NCBI GenBank assembly: GCA_016806645.1
Contig: JACSYO010001618.1
Location: 1,012,501 to 1,076,500, forward strand
Direction of reading: 5' to 3'
Source of the DNA: Ophiodon elongatus
Lineage: Eukaryota > Chordata > Actinopteri > Perciformes > Hexagrammidae
DNA: 64,000 bases
This document shows positions 46,656 to 59,542 of the stretch, one piece after another (the stretch's first letter is position 1; each line of letters begins with the position of its first letter). The notes below the pieces were generated by a model that was not told the origin of the DNA, searched no databases, and saw nothing but the letters and a program-made list of their open reading frames with translations. Position numbers and translations under genes: made by a program.

Positions 46656-49380
46656 GTGAGTCGATGGGCGTATAACGTGTACACGGACGCAACACATTTC
46701 TCTAACTTTGCAGGTACGCCCATATTCCAGGTATTGAGGACGTATCAATTAACAGACCATTTGGATTAAAGTTGAAAACAATTTCAATCTATCCCATTAT
46801 CACGCTAATGCTACTGCGCTCTGCCAAGCCGATTGTCTGGTAAATGCAGCCTGTGTCCTGTGTTGCTGTGTCTGGAGTGAAATACTGTTCTGCATATAAC
46901 AAAAAAATAATCTGAGGATGCGGTTTCCATACTAGGCTGAACTAACACTTTGGTGGCTTCAGTGTTTTACTTATTATCACATAAAACCTTGCAGCAATCA
47001 ACATTTTTGGCTAATTACTATTAGGTGAAATGATTATATGAAGTAGGAAATGTGTTGTGATCTGATCAGAACCAGCCAAACAGACTGCATTAATCTATTG
47101 TATTATTATATATAATTTTATGTTATATTACAGACTAATTATTTAAGTGCAACTAAGAATAAGAGAGTCATTCTATCACACATGCACACTATTAAGGACA
47201 TTGTGATTTTTCTTTTTATTCTGTGAAGGTTTAACCATTCCTTACCCTAACCTCTATCTCACCTTAACCTAAGTCTAATGAAGACACAACCCATGTACAG
47301 TGTGAATGCTTTAGGGACAACAAATCCCACACCAACTGGTAAAGTCTGAAATGGGACCCTGAAATTGCGACGTAGGCCAATTACACTTTTAAACACTCCG
47401 ATGCAGGCTTGTCACAGCATATTTAAATTTGACTTGTCTCGTTGCATTTTGCGTTTACTCGGTGGAAACGGCAGTACAGGCACCCATGTTTGTACAGTTT
47501 GTCCTGCACTCTGATGTTTTACCAGCATGTGGTGCCAGTGACCCATCAGCTTAAAAAGCATCTGTTCCACTCTTCTTGTCTAGCAGCTTTTTGGCTGTGT
47601 TTCACATTGCCTCCTTTATGACCAGATGGGGTGCAGTGGCTGTCAGCTATAGGTTTTGTGATACTTTATTACAGCTTTTGGGCATCTATTGACTCTTATC
47701 TTGTATAAACTTGAATATCATAACAACAAAAGAGATTTTGACATGACATTTGGATTTGCCTTCACTGGAAAGATGTGTGACACGGTAAAGCAGTCTGTCA
47801 CCAGCACATCAATATCATTCATAATTTTAACTATACTATACTTGTTTATATCCACTACTTTTCCACACATTTCTTGTAAGTCTCTGCGTAACTTTTCTAT
47901 TAATCTGAAAGCGTAAAATGTTTTGTTACCTTTTTGAAAGGTAACATCATAAAACATCAAATTGGTCGCTGCCTTTGTGATGGTCGACTTGTAGTTGTTA
48001 AACACCTAACTAACCTATGATGCCTGGGTAACACGAAGGGCATGAAAGTCCTGATAATATTATTAGAATATTGTCAACTACTGTGTTCTATAGTAATTCA
48101 GTTTTTACTCTAACTATGGGTATTTTGCATTAGCTTCTGTTTAATGAATTGCAACTTAAATTATATTATGCACACTTTAATACACTACTTCAATTTTTTT
48201 TGTCCAATACCAAATTATTTATCTCAAAGCGGAGGTGCAGGTGGAAGAAACTTCTAGTTTGCCAAGTACAATGATTTATGGATGAACTCAGTTATATTTT
48301 AAACCGTTTATTATAACTAGCGACTGTGCAGAGTGCTTGAAAGTAAATGAATTAACCATGATCAGAAAATTCATTTTTCTTGTGCTTAATGAACTCAAAG
48401 ATCACAACTTCTGTTTTTGGCATCCACGTATGCTGCATTCACACGTAATCAGGCAGATGGTAGACTGCAAACCAGATATCATTTTCAAGAGCAGGACGAT
48501 AAAATGATGTGAGCCCGACATTGCTTTCAAAACTTAACTTCTTTGCCGTCCTTCGACAACCAGATGTTACGTAGCTCCCTCACACAGAAAGCAAGAGAAT
48601 ATATAGGAGAAACCTGCATTTTGTTAGCTATGGGGATGACTAGAATATTTACATAACATAAAATTACATAACACAAAATGATTTGATGTAATATATTTTA
48701 TTCCATCATCATAGCAACATATTGTCATGTGTTTTTGCATCCTGCCATTCCGTCAGTTTGTTTGTTTGTTTTTCCTCTGCCGTGTAAATGGAGTGCTGTT
48801 TAACTAGTTGTCTGTACCTTCCAGGCAAACGTTGAAAGAAAAGACAAAATCTTCTCATCTATATGTGTAATTTTGTAACAATCTCTTAAAATCAGAAATT
48901 GCTTTATATACATTTTTCGCCCTCAGTGTAAACGCTGAGATCAGCTAACTCGATGTAATAAAGCTGCAGTTTGTACATTGATTTGGGAAGTCTTTTTGTA
49001 ATTTTCAGTTTTTTAAAAGTAAAGGGTTTGTGCAAACACATGCACAAAAAACTGCACTTTCCATGTAATATGATTTTTTTGTGAAGACTACGCATTGATT
49101 GCGTGTGAGGGTCATATTGCTCAAACAGGTCCAGCAAACACAACTTAACCAGTGAACATTTTAAACGAGCATGGCATTCTGAATGTTGCATTAAATACAC
49201 CATATACATGTCTTTTCTAATGCCGTATTACCTACTGTACTCTTCCACATTTTTTACTAACAGTCAATATCTTACGTCACCTTATTCTCTGTCTTAAATT
49301 TCTCCGACTACCAGCTTCTTCCTTTTCCAGCTTATATTAATCAAAGCTTTCCTGTTTCCTCCTTTCCCTATTGTCTTCAG
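46656..49380 (+). other. kcnab2: kcnab2 intron between first coding exon and cassette
   Basis: AT-rich intronic DNA without exon-like signals or clear repeats, apart from short A and T runs. Confidence 0.7.
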
Positions 49381-49422
49381 CGCTCGTTATGGGAGCCCCA
49401 AACGACAGCTGCAGTTCTACAG
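49381..49422 (+). CDS. kcnab2: kcnab2 42-nt optional cassette exon
   Basis: CCCTATTGTCTTCAG precedes exactly 42 bases that read, with AG from the previous exon, S-ARYGSPKRQLQFY plus AG, then donor GTACTT. Human Kv-beta-2 has STRYGSPKRQLQFY here, the 14 residues absent in its shorter isoform. Because the cassette is 42 bases and ends with the same TAC AG as the exon before it, skipping keeps the frame (MIY-R-N...). The segment is basic and carries a possible phosphorylation site (RYGSP). Confidence 0.93.
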
Positions 49423-49675
49423 GTACTTATCTGTCACTGTTTGGTGTCGCAAAGCAGTATTTTCTGTGTGAAGCATTTTATTTCCGTTTTTTATGTGTGT
49501 GTATGTGTGTGTGTGTGTAACGTATATATTTTTCTATACATGTGCGGTATGCATTCATAACATTTGTGTTTTGTTCTTCTTTTTATTTCACTATAATAAC
49601 CTTGCTGTAGAGACTTGCTGTTCTGTCATTTAAAACCATACATCCATTAGTAAACCTCCGCAGCATAGATAACAC

Positions 49676-50086
49676 TTATCTTCTACTATTTAGCTGGCAA
49701 TGCACTATCCAGCTTAAACCTGATAGGGGGGGATGATGGATGTTGTTGCAAGGTTGCTCAGAAAACCTTTGAATCAACAATAAATGTCTGAGTTTTATTG
49801 TTTTGTCTGCATTTTTCCGGCAATGACACTTGAGACGCACTCTTTTCTTGTCAAACTTCGACATGTGACCAAGAAGCTCCTTACAGAACTGATATCTAGA
49901 CACTTTTTTGGTTTCGTCTTTTACTTCGGCATGATTAAGCAGATAGTCGTTTCCTTTATTCATCATTTCTATATTAAACCATAAATCTTTTTGACTTCTT
50001 GGGAGTTCAACCTCTTCTGTCAGTGCTGGGGATGAGACGATGTTCTCTTCGGGTGGCTGGTACTCACTCCTCCAGTAGTGTTTCAT
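49676..50086 (-). pseudogene. Open frame resembling the C-terminal part of a piggyBac transposase
   Basis: The minus strand is open for 136 codons from an ATG. Its middle, KDLWFNIEMMNKGNDYLLNH then SRYQFCKELLGHM, recalls the piggyBac pattern W...iF...i...NaYiLY...(20)..FR..L...L, followed by a Lys/Arg/Cys/His-rich tail (KRVRLKCHCRKNADK) like a decayed zinc knuckle. No catalytic DDD region and no inverted repeats are seen. It lies antisense inside kcnab2. A chance open frame remains possible. Confidence 0.35.
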
Positions 50087-51819
50087 ACGGTCAGTCTTTC
50101 TGCTTTAGATTAGTCATGTTTTATGGTCTGATATCAAGCCTTATTCTGCTGATCCAGTTATAAAAAAAACCTGACTATGTGGGTGTGCTTATAATGAGCT
50201 CTCTACCAGATTTTTATCTTGGCCCCTTGCACATTTCTGTCCTTTTTTTAAAGTGCAAACCGTCCCACTAGCCGCTCTCCTCCTGGTCTATGTGAGGGGG
50301 ATCGATTAACACCCCTATCTCTGTCTGTCCATCACGTTGACAGCCTAACGGGCTGATGCTGTTAAGGGAAGTTGTATTCTTTTCAGTCATCTCAACATTG
50401 TAGCACACAAAGTGTATCTTACTACTACTCACTTTATGCAAATGAAGTCAGAAAGGAGTCAACAATCGTGTTGACAGTATTTAGATTTGGCACGGATTTG
50501 TCTTAACCCCACCTTGTCTTTATGATGCATTATATTTTACAATGTATTGTTTGTTTCTCCAGCATGAGATGTAGATCTATACTATTCAAAGTGTCTGACA
50601 TGATGTATCCAGAGCCATTTTATGTTTGTCTACATGATTCTGTGCTAAGAATACTTTTAGTGAAATATATCCGGCTCTGGCTACCGTTAAACCTTTTTAC
50701 AGTTTTCAGGGGAAGGAGAGCTGTGAAAAAAATAATTATTGAGGGTTAATTCAGTCCATCCAAGGTGTCGCAGCAATATGTACGATTAAACATTCTTATT
50801 GCTCATATTTCAACCTCTTGACTTTGCTGAGTTTGCTTTTAAAAAGATATTTTAAAAGTAATAAAATGTCAACTATTAGAGCCACAACTTATTTTAGAGT
50901 ACTGGGTTGTACCAGCTTGATTAATTACTAAGTCTAAGAATGATGATACAGTGCTGGGAAGTACTAAAATGTGATTACATTATGCAGCTAAAGACAGTAC
51001 ATGTGCATTTAGTGTATGTTGTTGAGCTGATATGGATTACTATGTACTGCCAAATATGTCTGAAGTCAGTGGACTTAATAATTATATATACTTATTTACT
51101 GAGGTGTCCATTAGTGTTTTAGTAATTGTCAGAGATGATGATGAAATGAATATGAACTTTAATTGAAGTATATTGGATGCTTTCCTCTGTGTAACTAATA
51201 AGGTCTGTTCTGAGCAGCTACTCCAGCCTGACAGTTCTGTGTTTAGAGTCATTATCATGTGACCCACTCTGATTCTGACCTTGACCTGAACTAACACAAG
51301 ACTTGTGTTGGAGACAGATGCAGCAAGGCGTGCTTAACCGGTGTGGTTTTCATAATTCCTTGTTTGGAGAGTACTTGAACATGCTTGGTGTTTTTTTTTT
51401 TTTTTCCTCTGTGTGTGTGTGTGTATGTACAGTATATCTTTGCTTTATACTTTGCACGTTTGTTTGTGTGTTTCATGTGCACACAACACTCAGGCCCTCA
51501 TTACTGTCCAGCTCTTAGTATCCTTTCCTGTGGAACAACAATCAGAGGCTTTTAGTGCAAAAGCTTTGGTGAATAATTCAGGGCTGATATTATTTGCTGC
51601 GGTTAGCAGAAACAAGACGGGCCACTAAACGACATAAATGGATTTCTTCCACGAGAGCTCACAGGGAGGGGAGGAGGAGAGGTGTTGCTTGTGGTAATAG
51701 AGTATGGTCCAAGTGGTGAGGGGAGGGAAGGATGCACTCTCTTATTCACTAATTGGTTTAGACGTTTCCTAGTAAGACACTCCCAGTTTGGGTGGACCCG
51801 CTTCATCGCTGTCTGCAGT

Positions 51820-51884
51820 GTGTGTTTATAAGCGCAGAGTGGCACCCCGCAGCCTCGCTCATGAGCCGACCCCCAAGAAATCGG
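51820..51884 (+). promoter_or_regulatory. Possible additional TATA promoter with short first exon
   Basis: GTTTATAAGCG at about 51824-51834, then about 30 bases later a short GC-rich stretch containing ATGAGCCGACCCCC and a strong donor TCGG|GTGAGT at 51885. From that ATG the donor falls in phase 0, which does not fit the phase-2 kcnab2 exons, so if real it would be non-coding. Confidence 0.2.
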
Positions 51885-53459
51885 GTGAGTTTGAGGAAAG
51901 ATTTGCACTCATGACCACATCAGTAGTGTTTGTGTGTATGTTTTGTGTGTAAGTGGTTGGCAAAGTGATGAGGAGTGGTTGTGTGGATGCATGCTGCCTC
52001 GCTTGAAGTCTCCTCCTTTATTTATGTCTTCTTCTGTCTCTAAGCGAGGAAACCAGCTGTTTGGGAAATAAATTGAGAATTTTGTCGGAGAGATCCAAGT
52101 CACGTCATGATGGCATCGGCGGTTTGACTAATATTTTTCTTCCATGTTAGAATTTCAAACGGATACTGTTGGAGGTTTTTAAAGTCTTGTGTTTTGTAAT
52201 ATTTATATTAGATTTTATATTGGTTGAGTACAGAGGCAAGGGAGGTGCTGTTCAAGTGTTGTATTTGTCAGTAGACTTTTAAAAGATCAATACAAGCTTA
52301 TAGTATCAAGTTTATCTAGTTTCAAACCAGCCATAAAATATAATTTCCTTATCGGGAAATATAGAAGAATAATGACGCGAACTGATCAAACATCATTCTT
52401 GTTGAGGGTACAGATTTTGGGTGTTTTTATTTTAGTAATTATTTCAATTGCCTTTGTTAATATGCTAGCGTAAATCTCACCTTACATGATTTTTGTGATT
52501 GAACCGTTATATTCATCAGAAAGTGCTCCTTACTATTTAATGGATAATTTGGCTTTAATTCCATAATCTCAAAATCATAAACATGGATATGAAGTATGCT
52601 ATAATGAGATAATGAGAACTAGGAAAGAGATTGTGATGTAGTTTCAGCAAATGTATTTAAAGTTTTTCTTTTCAGACAAATATAATTTTTTTAATGTAAA
52701 TGGCACAATCATAACATTGTTCGTGTATAATAGTTGTTACATGTTTCTCTAATACCTTATAAAATTGCAGTCTCATGGTACATTGCGTTTGTTGCTGTTA
52801 CTCAGTAGTGCGTTCAGCGTTAAGTTTCATTCTTGTAGTGATGGTGGACCTGTCACAGTGCTGCCCTCTATTGTTTTAATTCAGCACAACAATCTGTAGA
52901 CCTGACTCTTAAAGGAATCAAATAACTCAAGCAAAAGTAAGTGTGTGTTTTACAGGAATGAAGACTAAATGGTTAAAACAAATACTTTTGTGGAAAACTC
53001 AGTCGCTTTAAGCTCCCTGAATTCCCGAACCTGAAATAAAAGCCACCTCTACATTAAAGATGACAAGTGCAGATTGTGTCGTGACGGGATTTCTTTCAGC
53101 GCTCGTGCCCATGTGTTTTTCTTTTTTTTTTTTTTTGGTCCAGATGGGCTAATATATCGTGGACTCCTCTCAGTTTGTCTCTTGGCTTTCCCTCTTAGTC
53201 CGGTCAGACTCAGAAGTGAGACCAGGTCGTCCCCACTTGCTCGGTGCATGTTTGAATGCCTCCCTTTCGCAGATAGCATGAGTCCTCTTTGCTCTTGCTC
53301 CTTAATCACCAGCAAGTCACCTGAATGCTCCCTACCAATGTAACCCTGCCATTGTGTACCTGTCAGGGGAGGGTGGTGCGGGGCTACGTTGTGCGACTCT
53401 GATTACAGGATGCATGGCCGTGTGCTGCCCCGAGCAGGAGAGCTGTTTTTTTATGGGAG

Positions 53460-53610
53460 CAGGTGCTATTTAAGGAGGTGGCTTTGCTCTGCCGGCTCCT
53501 CGCTCCATCCATGTCCCCACTTGTGTCCCTACTTTAATCTTTACTGCACGGGTCGTCTCAGCATCACAAGGAGAAGGAGGGGGAGGAGGAGGAGTGGGAG
53601 GGGGGGGGGC
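53460..53610 (+). promoter_or_regulatory. kcnab2: Putative internal promoter and 5' UTR of the long kcnab2 isoform
   Basis: CTATTTAAGG (53466-53475) sits about 140 bases before the ATG, within a stretch that becomes GC-rich (GGAGG/GGGGG) just before the start. The frame is open further upstream to about 53,389 but that part precedes the TATA-like site and is not protein-like. Confidence 0.4.
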
Positions 53611-53981
53611 ATGTTTGCGGGAGGGTACGCCAGTGGCCCCCGGGGGGGTCCCGGCAGGCGCAAGTCCAGTTACTGTCCTCCTGAAAACCTGCAGATCCCC
53701 AAACCGGCAGCGCCAAGCAGCGGTGTTCGAAAGAGCAGCAGCAGTGGCAGCGGCAAGATGCTGTCTATGACATACAGTGAGAGCATCCGGAGCGGGATCA
53801 ACCGCTACCACTCGGACCAGGGGCTGAATCAGCCACCGGCCAAGCCCCCCGACCCGGCTGAGGTGCAGAGACTCCGGGAACAGAAAGTCGCCGCTCAGAT
53901 TAAGAACATGGAAGACTTCCTAAAGATGAATGGCCTGGCGATGGAAGAGTGTGTGTCCTATCAGACAGGCATGAAGTACAG
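53611..53981 (+). CDS. kcnab2: Alternative long first exon of kcnab2 (about 123-residue N-terminus)
   Basis: From ATG at 53611 it reads MFAGGYASGPRGGPGRRKSS, a Pro/Ser-rich middle, then KMLSMTYSESIRSGINRYHS, a charged helix-like part EVQRLREQKVAAQIKNMEDF, and ends CVSYQTGMKY plus AG before donor GTAAGA. The ending QTGMKYR is the junction sequence known from Kv-beta-1 and Kv-beta-3 N-termini before NLGKSGLRVSC, and the phase equals that of the MYPES exon and the cassette. A TATA-like CTATTTAAGG lies at 53466-53475, so this may have its own promoter. Met50 (53758) has a better start context and is an alternative start. Assignment to kcnab2 follows from position and phase; the core exons are outside the window. 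Confidence 0.8.
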
Positions 53982-56279
53982 GTAAGAGAGGGGCAGAGCT
54001 CGACAGGGACTTTGATACTCCAGAGACCTGGACAGTGGTGGGGCTGACAACCGGCAGGTGAGAGCAGCGTTGTGGTCGAGGGAGGTCAGATACTTAAGGG
54101 TCTACTGAAAAGGTGTGTGCCATCATATCGTGTTTTTGTGGAGGTCGGCCTCAAAATTCACAATTTCTTACCGTTTCTGTTTATTTAATTTAAATAAATT
54201 GTGTCATCAGAAACATGCGCAGTCAGGAACATGTTGTCTGTCTTGCGCTGTCCTCTGGTCAGACTGCACTCGTGCAAAGATGCTGAAGCTGAGGTTTTAT
54301 TTTAATCATCTAGGTCGGTGGTATATTTACCCAACTACATGGAAGGACAGACTGCTCCTTAAGGAGTTACCTGGCCCCTTAAAATCTTACTCTGACTGTC
54401 TTCACTTTTCCCCCTTGATCTCAAAGTGATTACTGCACAGAGAACTCTGCCCAACAAAGAGGAACAGAAATCACTACTTTCTGTTTGTTCAAAGTACAAC
54501 TAAGAACTATCAATAACATACATATAATAATATTAGATCAGATATTGTGTATGCTATTGGCTGTCATAACAGTGTCATAATAATATAATGTATTGTCATA
54601 TATATTATTGGCTCGGTTGTAGTGTTTTCTGCTCTTATTTTAATTTTGCAATCAAAGGGGTGATTAACACTGCATGCCTTCTTGGCAAGTGAGTGAAAGT
54701 GCATTTCTAAATTTGACAATTTTGAATTGTTCAGATAAACTAAAGGATTAAGTGTTGCTTCATTGTTTGACAAGATTCAGCCAATGTTTCAATGTAAATG
54801 TACATTTACAATCTCATTGTATTATCTGAAAATGTATTGTCACAAAAGGGCTGATTTTGTTAGCTCATTAAGAAGTGGATGTTTTTGAGATGCAAAATAT
54901 TGTTATATGATCATTGCTGCCGTATCTCGGCAGTGTGTCAGAAATATTGATTTGATTTTGTCAGTATGCCAAACTTAAGTTTAAAAAGTCCAAGATTTAA
55001 GTTTATATGTATATATTTTATACCTCCAAAGATCACTTATAGATGCACTAACGAGTATAAAATGCACCCTCAAGGCAGAACAAGAGATGCAATTTGAAAC
55101 ATTTGCTCACTTTGTCTGTCTCACATACACAATGGTGGCAAACCAAGCAGACGATTTTATGGACTGTTGCTGTTCAAAGGATGGAGTCCGTGCAGCAGGC
55201 TGAGCGGCTGTTGTTGTTGGCTAATAGAGCCCGATAAGCTGATGTTGTAATTATCACGGACATGGATAGCTTTCCTCACACACAGGCATGGCTGCTGTTG
55301 TTTGCGACCGAGACCAGTGACTAGAACCCAGGTATGGTTGGCTGCTGTTGCCACGTCTGGGATGACCAAGTTTTAGTGTCGTCTGCAGGCAGTGTTGTGT
55401 GTCAACGCCGTGCTGGCATGTTTCCTCGGCCATAGTTGCCTCCCTGTTGTGTAAAGCTCAGTCACTGGCCCAGGATGGGCTTGGGTGCAGCTTTTGCAAG
55501 TGTGCATGCAGGAAAAGGAGTTTAATATTGCTAAAGGCATGTGTGGCTCTTTATTTATAAACCTGAGAGAGCCTACTACAGTGACCTTCAAAATGACATA
55601 TCAGTAACACTTAAGCTCTTGTTTGATCAATCTTTTTTGTCTTTTTCTGTTCATTCTAATCTAATTGTGATTTATTTCTTTGTGGTGTTATATTTAACCG
55701 TTGGTCTCGGTTTACCACAGGAGTGGTAAGTCCTGCCAGGATCTGCTGTTACTTGTATCGTGATCGCCTGCAATTCTGTAATTAGTGCTGAAATTGGGCC
55801 AGCAAGTACACGCGACCTGTGACTCCAACTCATCATTATTTCAGCTGTGTGGTCAGGAAGGCAGGTCAGCATTGCTACCAAGCTGCATTTAATCCTTCAT
55901 AACACTGCCATCACATTTTCCAACAAACACAAGCAAAAAGTTTATATGATATACTTTCTCTCTTCTTTTGAACTCTCTGCATTGCTCACTACTCTGCATG
56001 CATACCAACACTTTTCTTGTTTGGCAGACCTTTCATAATGGTAGAGATTTTCTGCACCACTTGAAAAGCATGGAATTCCTTTTACCTGCTCGAGATGGAG
56101 TATAATCGGGATTACTTAAAAAGATATGATTAATAGTCTTGTATCTAATACTCATTTACTAGTTAGTGTGAGTACTAGTTGTCTGAGAAATATTCCTGAT
56201 CATGTGGTTTTAAGGTTATAAATATTGTGCAATTCAAATTAAGGAAAATTAGAACTACATTTTCAATATTCTGCCCTTG

Positions 56280-56560
56280 AAACAAAACACTCACTCAGCA
56301 GGCCCATTTGGAAAACAGTCCCTAGTGTCCATGTCCTCCCGACTGAAAGAGCCAGGCAGCGGGTAAAGGAGCCAGCTGAGTTCAGTGGGGCGAGACAGGA
56401 AGCCTTGTGTCTCCTGTTTGAGCTATGTGGAGGTAGACTGGAGACTGGAGAAGTATAGATTTCTGGAGTGACTTAACACTAATGGACACGGTAATGACCT
56501 CCAATTAGAAGTTCATACATGCAAAGCCTTGTCTGACCACAACTGTTCCTCAATGTATAG
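56280..56560. promoter_or_regulatory. Candidate conserved non-coding block in kcnab2 intron
   Basis: Repeat-free, GC-balanced sequence ending in AATGACCTCCAATTAGAAGT, with a homeodomain-type CAATTAG core and AGGTCA-like half-site. Function is inferred only. Confidence 0.25.
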
Positions 56561-57126
56561 TACGCCTACATTAAATTGTGGATCCTTTGGAGAAAAGAAA
56601 AGTGTTTTTCACCTGTATGTAATGAAATGCACCTAAATGTTTAAATTACTATTTTGATGATATTGGTTAGAAGGTCATTGGTGCTTTCTTTTAGTAGTTT
56701 TATTGAAGAATAATTAGTCAAGGCTTGGCCACTAAGGGGCAGAAAAACAAGCAGACACAAGTACTTTATCACCTGATAAATGTAAAACCTACTTTTTTCT
56801 GTCTCTTATATTCTGAGAAAAAAATATTTTTAGCTGTGAGATGCTCAATTATGTTCAACAGACCCTTTTTTCTGTCTGTCTTTTGGTGTTGGTAAAGTAG
56901 TGCACACTGGGTTTAAAAGGGCTTTCTGTGCTGGGGATGATTAGACCAGCTTACACTCAGCCACTCAGTCAATGTGTGGGCTGCAAAACCAAAACAGTTT
57001 TCGAAAAAAAAAAAAAAAGAAGGAAAAAAGCTTTTTAAAGCTCAAATGTTTGTCATTTTAGCACCATGCCTTCTATAATGCAGTCATTGCATTAATTGTT
57101 ATTTTGAAAAAAAGAAAAGATCAAGG

Positions 57127-57300
57127 TTAGGGCTGTAACTAATTGTTATTTTCATTATCTGCCGATCGTTTGGTTTAATAAATCAGATTGGGGATGTCTT
57201 TTTAATGTTTTGTTTTGTCTGACCAACAGTCTAAAACCAAAATATATTACGTTTAAATGAGATAAAAGTTAGAGAAGCAGCAGATTGTTTCAGATATAAC
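57127..57300 (+). mobile_element. Partial copy of the 'GCTGCAACTA..' teleost MITE
   Basis: TTAGGGCTGTAACTAATTGT, CATTATCTGCCGATCGTTTG, TTTTGTCTGACCAACAGTCT and AGAAGCAGCAGATTGTTTCA follow the expected word order of the family; the right end is missing. Confidence 0.6.
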
Positions 57301-57832
57301 GCAAGTTTAAGCAAACATGGACAGAAATACAAATACTTCAATACATACTTGGTCTCTTCGGTTTTTCCTCAACAGTGCAAAGAAAAACTAAACGCAGCAG
57401 ATACATAGTTGAGGTTTGAGCATGTCCGTTAACGAGCTGAAGAACATATTTACAGCTTTCAGAATGCACTGTATATCACACCCACTGAGTCGGGTTTTAA
57501 TAAGTGGCTCCCCCTTTGAGTAGTTCTGTTAATAGCAGCTGATCTCCACTAGATGGTGGCAGTGCTTCACTTTAACGCCTCATACACTTTGAATGCCTCC
57601 CACTCAGCGCCATAATGCGTTTACTGAGCACAGCGGGTGCTTCCGTCCCACACTGCTGAACATCCTGGCCAACTAGTTTTGATATTTATTAGTTTCTATT
57701 AAGTTTAGCCAGGTAGTGAAACTAGACCAAAATATTCAGAAAACCATGTGAAGTAGCATACCTGTCACCAGGTGGCAACATGGAGGAATGTTTATGTGTT
57801 GTTGTTAATGTTTATTGCCTCTGCTTCAAAGT

Positions 57833-58130
57833 AGGGCTGGGCAATATATCGATATTATGTCAAGATTGTGATGTGAGACTAGATGGCGTCTTACATTTTT
57901 AATATCGTAATACGGCGTCGATCATGAGTGTTTGTGTCTTTTCCAGGTTTTAAAGGCTGCCGTTACCGCGCCGTCATTATGTCCACGGTCATTAACTGAT
58001 GATTATTTATCAAAACAATCTTATTGCGAAAGCATCAATAGTCAGCCCTATAGTATTGTGGCAATGTAGATATTGAGGTATTCGGTCAAAGATAGCGTGA
58101 TTTGATTTTCTCCACATCTCCCATCCCCAC
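57833..58130. mobile_element. 'AGGGCTGGGCAATATATCGAT' hAT-like MITE
   Basis: Starts AGGGCTGGGCAATATATCGA, a very common teleost MITE end, and holds inverted-looking TCAGCCCTATAGTATTG near 58,043 plus ATATTGAGG/ATAGCG words. The exact right boundary is uncertain. Confidence 0.55.
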
Positions 58131-58227
58131 TTTAAAGCATCATTCAGATACGTTTTCTTTTTGAGTCTGTATCTTTCATACTCTCGCGCACACTTTACCA
58201 ATCTCTTTCACTTATTTCTCACTCATT

Positions 58228-58229
<2 letters not shown>

Positions 58230-58275
<46 letters not shown>
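58230..58275. repeat. (AC)22 microsatellite
   Basis: AC run of about 45 bases. Confidence 0.95.
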
Positions 58276-58278
<3 letters not shown>

Positions 58279-59517
58279 CTTTTGATGAGCACATAAATCT
58301 GCACTGAGCCACTCTAAACTGTAAACAATTTTTTTCTCGGTCTCAGCAGCACGGCAGCATGTGTGTCAGACTGTGACGTTTTCCTTCAGGCGATCCCCGA
58401 CTCCAGAGCTAAATTTAGCAACAGACTTGTGTCCACAGCTGCAACTGGATACAGCGGAACGGGCTCTAGCCTAACCTGTTAATCCACTATTTCACTTCAA
58501 GCCCACTGCCTCGTAGTCTTGCTACATGGATTAACGCCGCTGTGTTGTGTGTGTTGTGCTTTATCATTGCCACTGGAGTGGTAGATGATGTTTAGGTATT
58601 TGGATAGATTCTGTGTCTCTCCGGTTCCTCTTTGAGCTATCTCTGTCTGGCCGAGTCTGACAGCCTGTCAAAGTGTTCTAGTCAGAAATGTTGTGTGGGC
58701 ACAAGTGGTGGGAATGCCAGGGATTACACAATTCTATTTTGTTTTGGTGTCTGTTATATTTCAATTTAAGTCTCTTATATATGGCAGCTCAACAAGACGT
58801 CTACATGATCAGAGTTAGTACATTGTTTTCACATGGCCATCTGAAATGGCCATGTGTATAGTTTTAACTTGAATAATGCCACAGGATTGTAACTTGAAAT
58901 AATGACAAATGTCACTGTCATCATTGGTTATTTACAAAGTTGTAACATCTGATTCTTAAGCTTTCATATTTGGTTTGTATTACACCATAGTTTTAACTTT
59001 GAGGTCTCTGATTTATGTCAAGAATCACAGCCATGCACTTCACAGAGGGCGTAGCTTTGGTTCACAAGTAGTTGCAGTTGTTGAAATGGTAAGATCACCT
59101 TTATACCTGTACTCTCTTTCATCACACTGCTGAACATGGATGTGTTGTTTACAATAAAGCCTGCAATGTCAACACCTATGTTTACATTGCTATGGGCTAC
59201 TAGTTATAGTTAAAAGTGTGGGTGACAGACAGGGGCATTATGGCGGTATATTTTTTAATTTAAAGCCTGAAAGTGCCATTTCCTGCAATATAGAGCCATT
59301 AATCAAGACCAATAAAGCTGTTATTTCACTATAAAGCACAGTTTATATTTCACAATATATTACAGTGTGTGTCATAGGATTTTGTGAGACTTGGATCTGT
59401 GAAGGGGGCCTCGTCCCTCTTTGCACTGAGGGGGCGAGCAGCGAGCACTAGGTCCACGGCCCCAGGAAGCGGTGAGGTCTGGGCGAGGGGTGTAAAAAAA
59501 GAAGTGAGGATGCAAAA

Positions 59518-59542
59518 AACAAACACACACACACACACACAC
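59518..59542. repeat. (AC)n microsatellite
   Basis: AC run of about 24 bases. A 124-codon frame across it is not supported. Confidence 0.9.

Larger units (their letters stand above)
49423..53460 (+). other. kcnab2: kcnab2 intronic DNA between cassette and long alternative first exon
   Basis: Apart from the piggyBac-like frame, holds short GT runs (49,495-49,518; 51,412-51,424), T runs at 51,391-51,405 and 53,120-53,136, and a possible alternative promoter near 51,825. No other exon supported. Confidence 0.6.

Noticed and set aside
53389..53610. Open frame upstream of the long kcnab2 exon start
   Set aside because: It precedes the TATA-like site, starts with TTG, and is Cys/Arg-rich low-quality protein. 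The ATG at 53611 is preferred.
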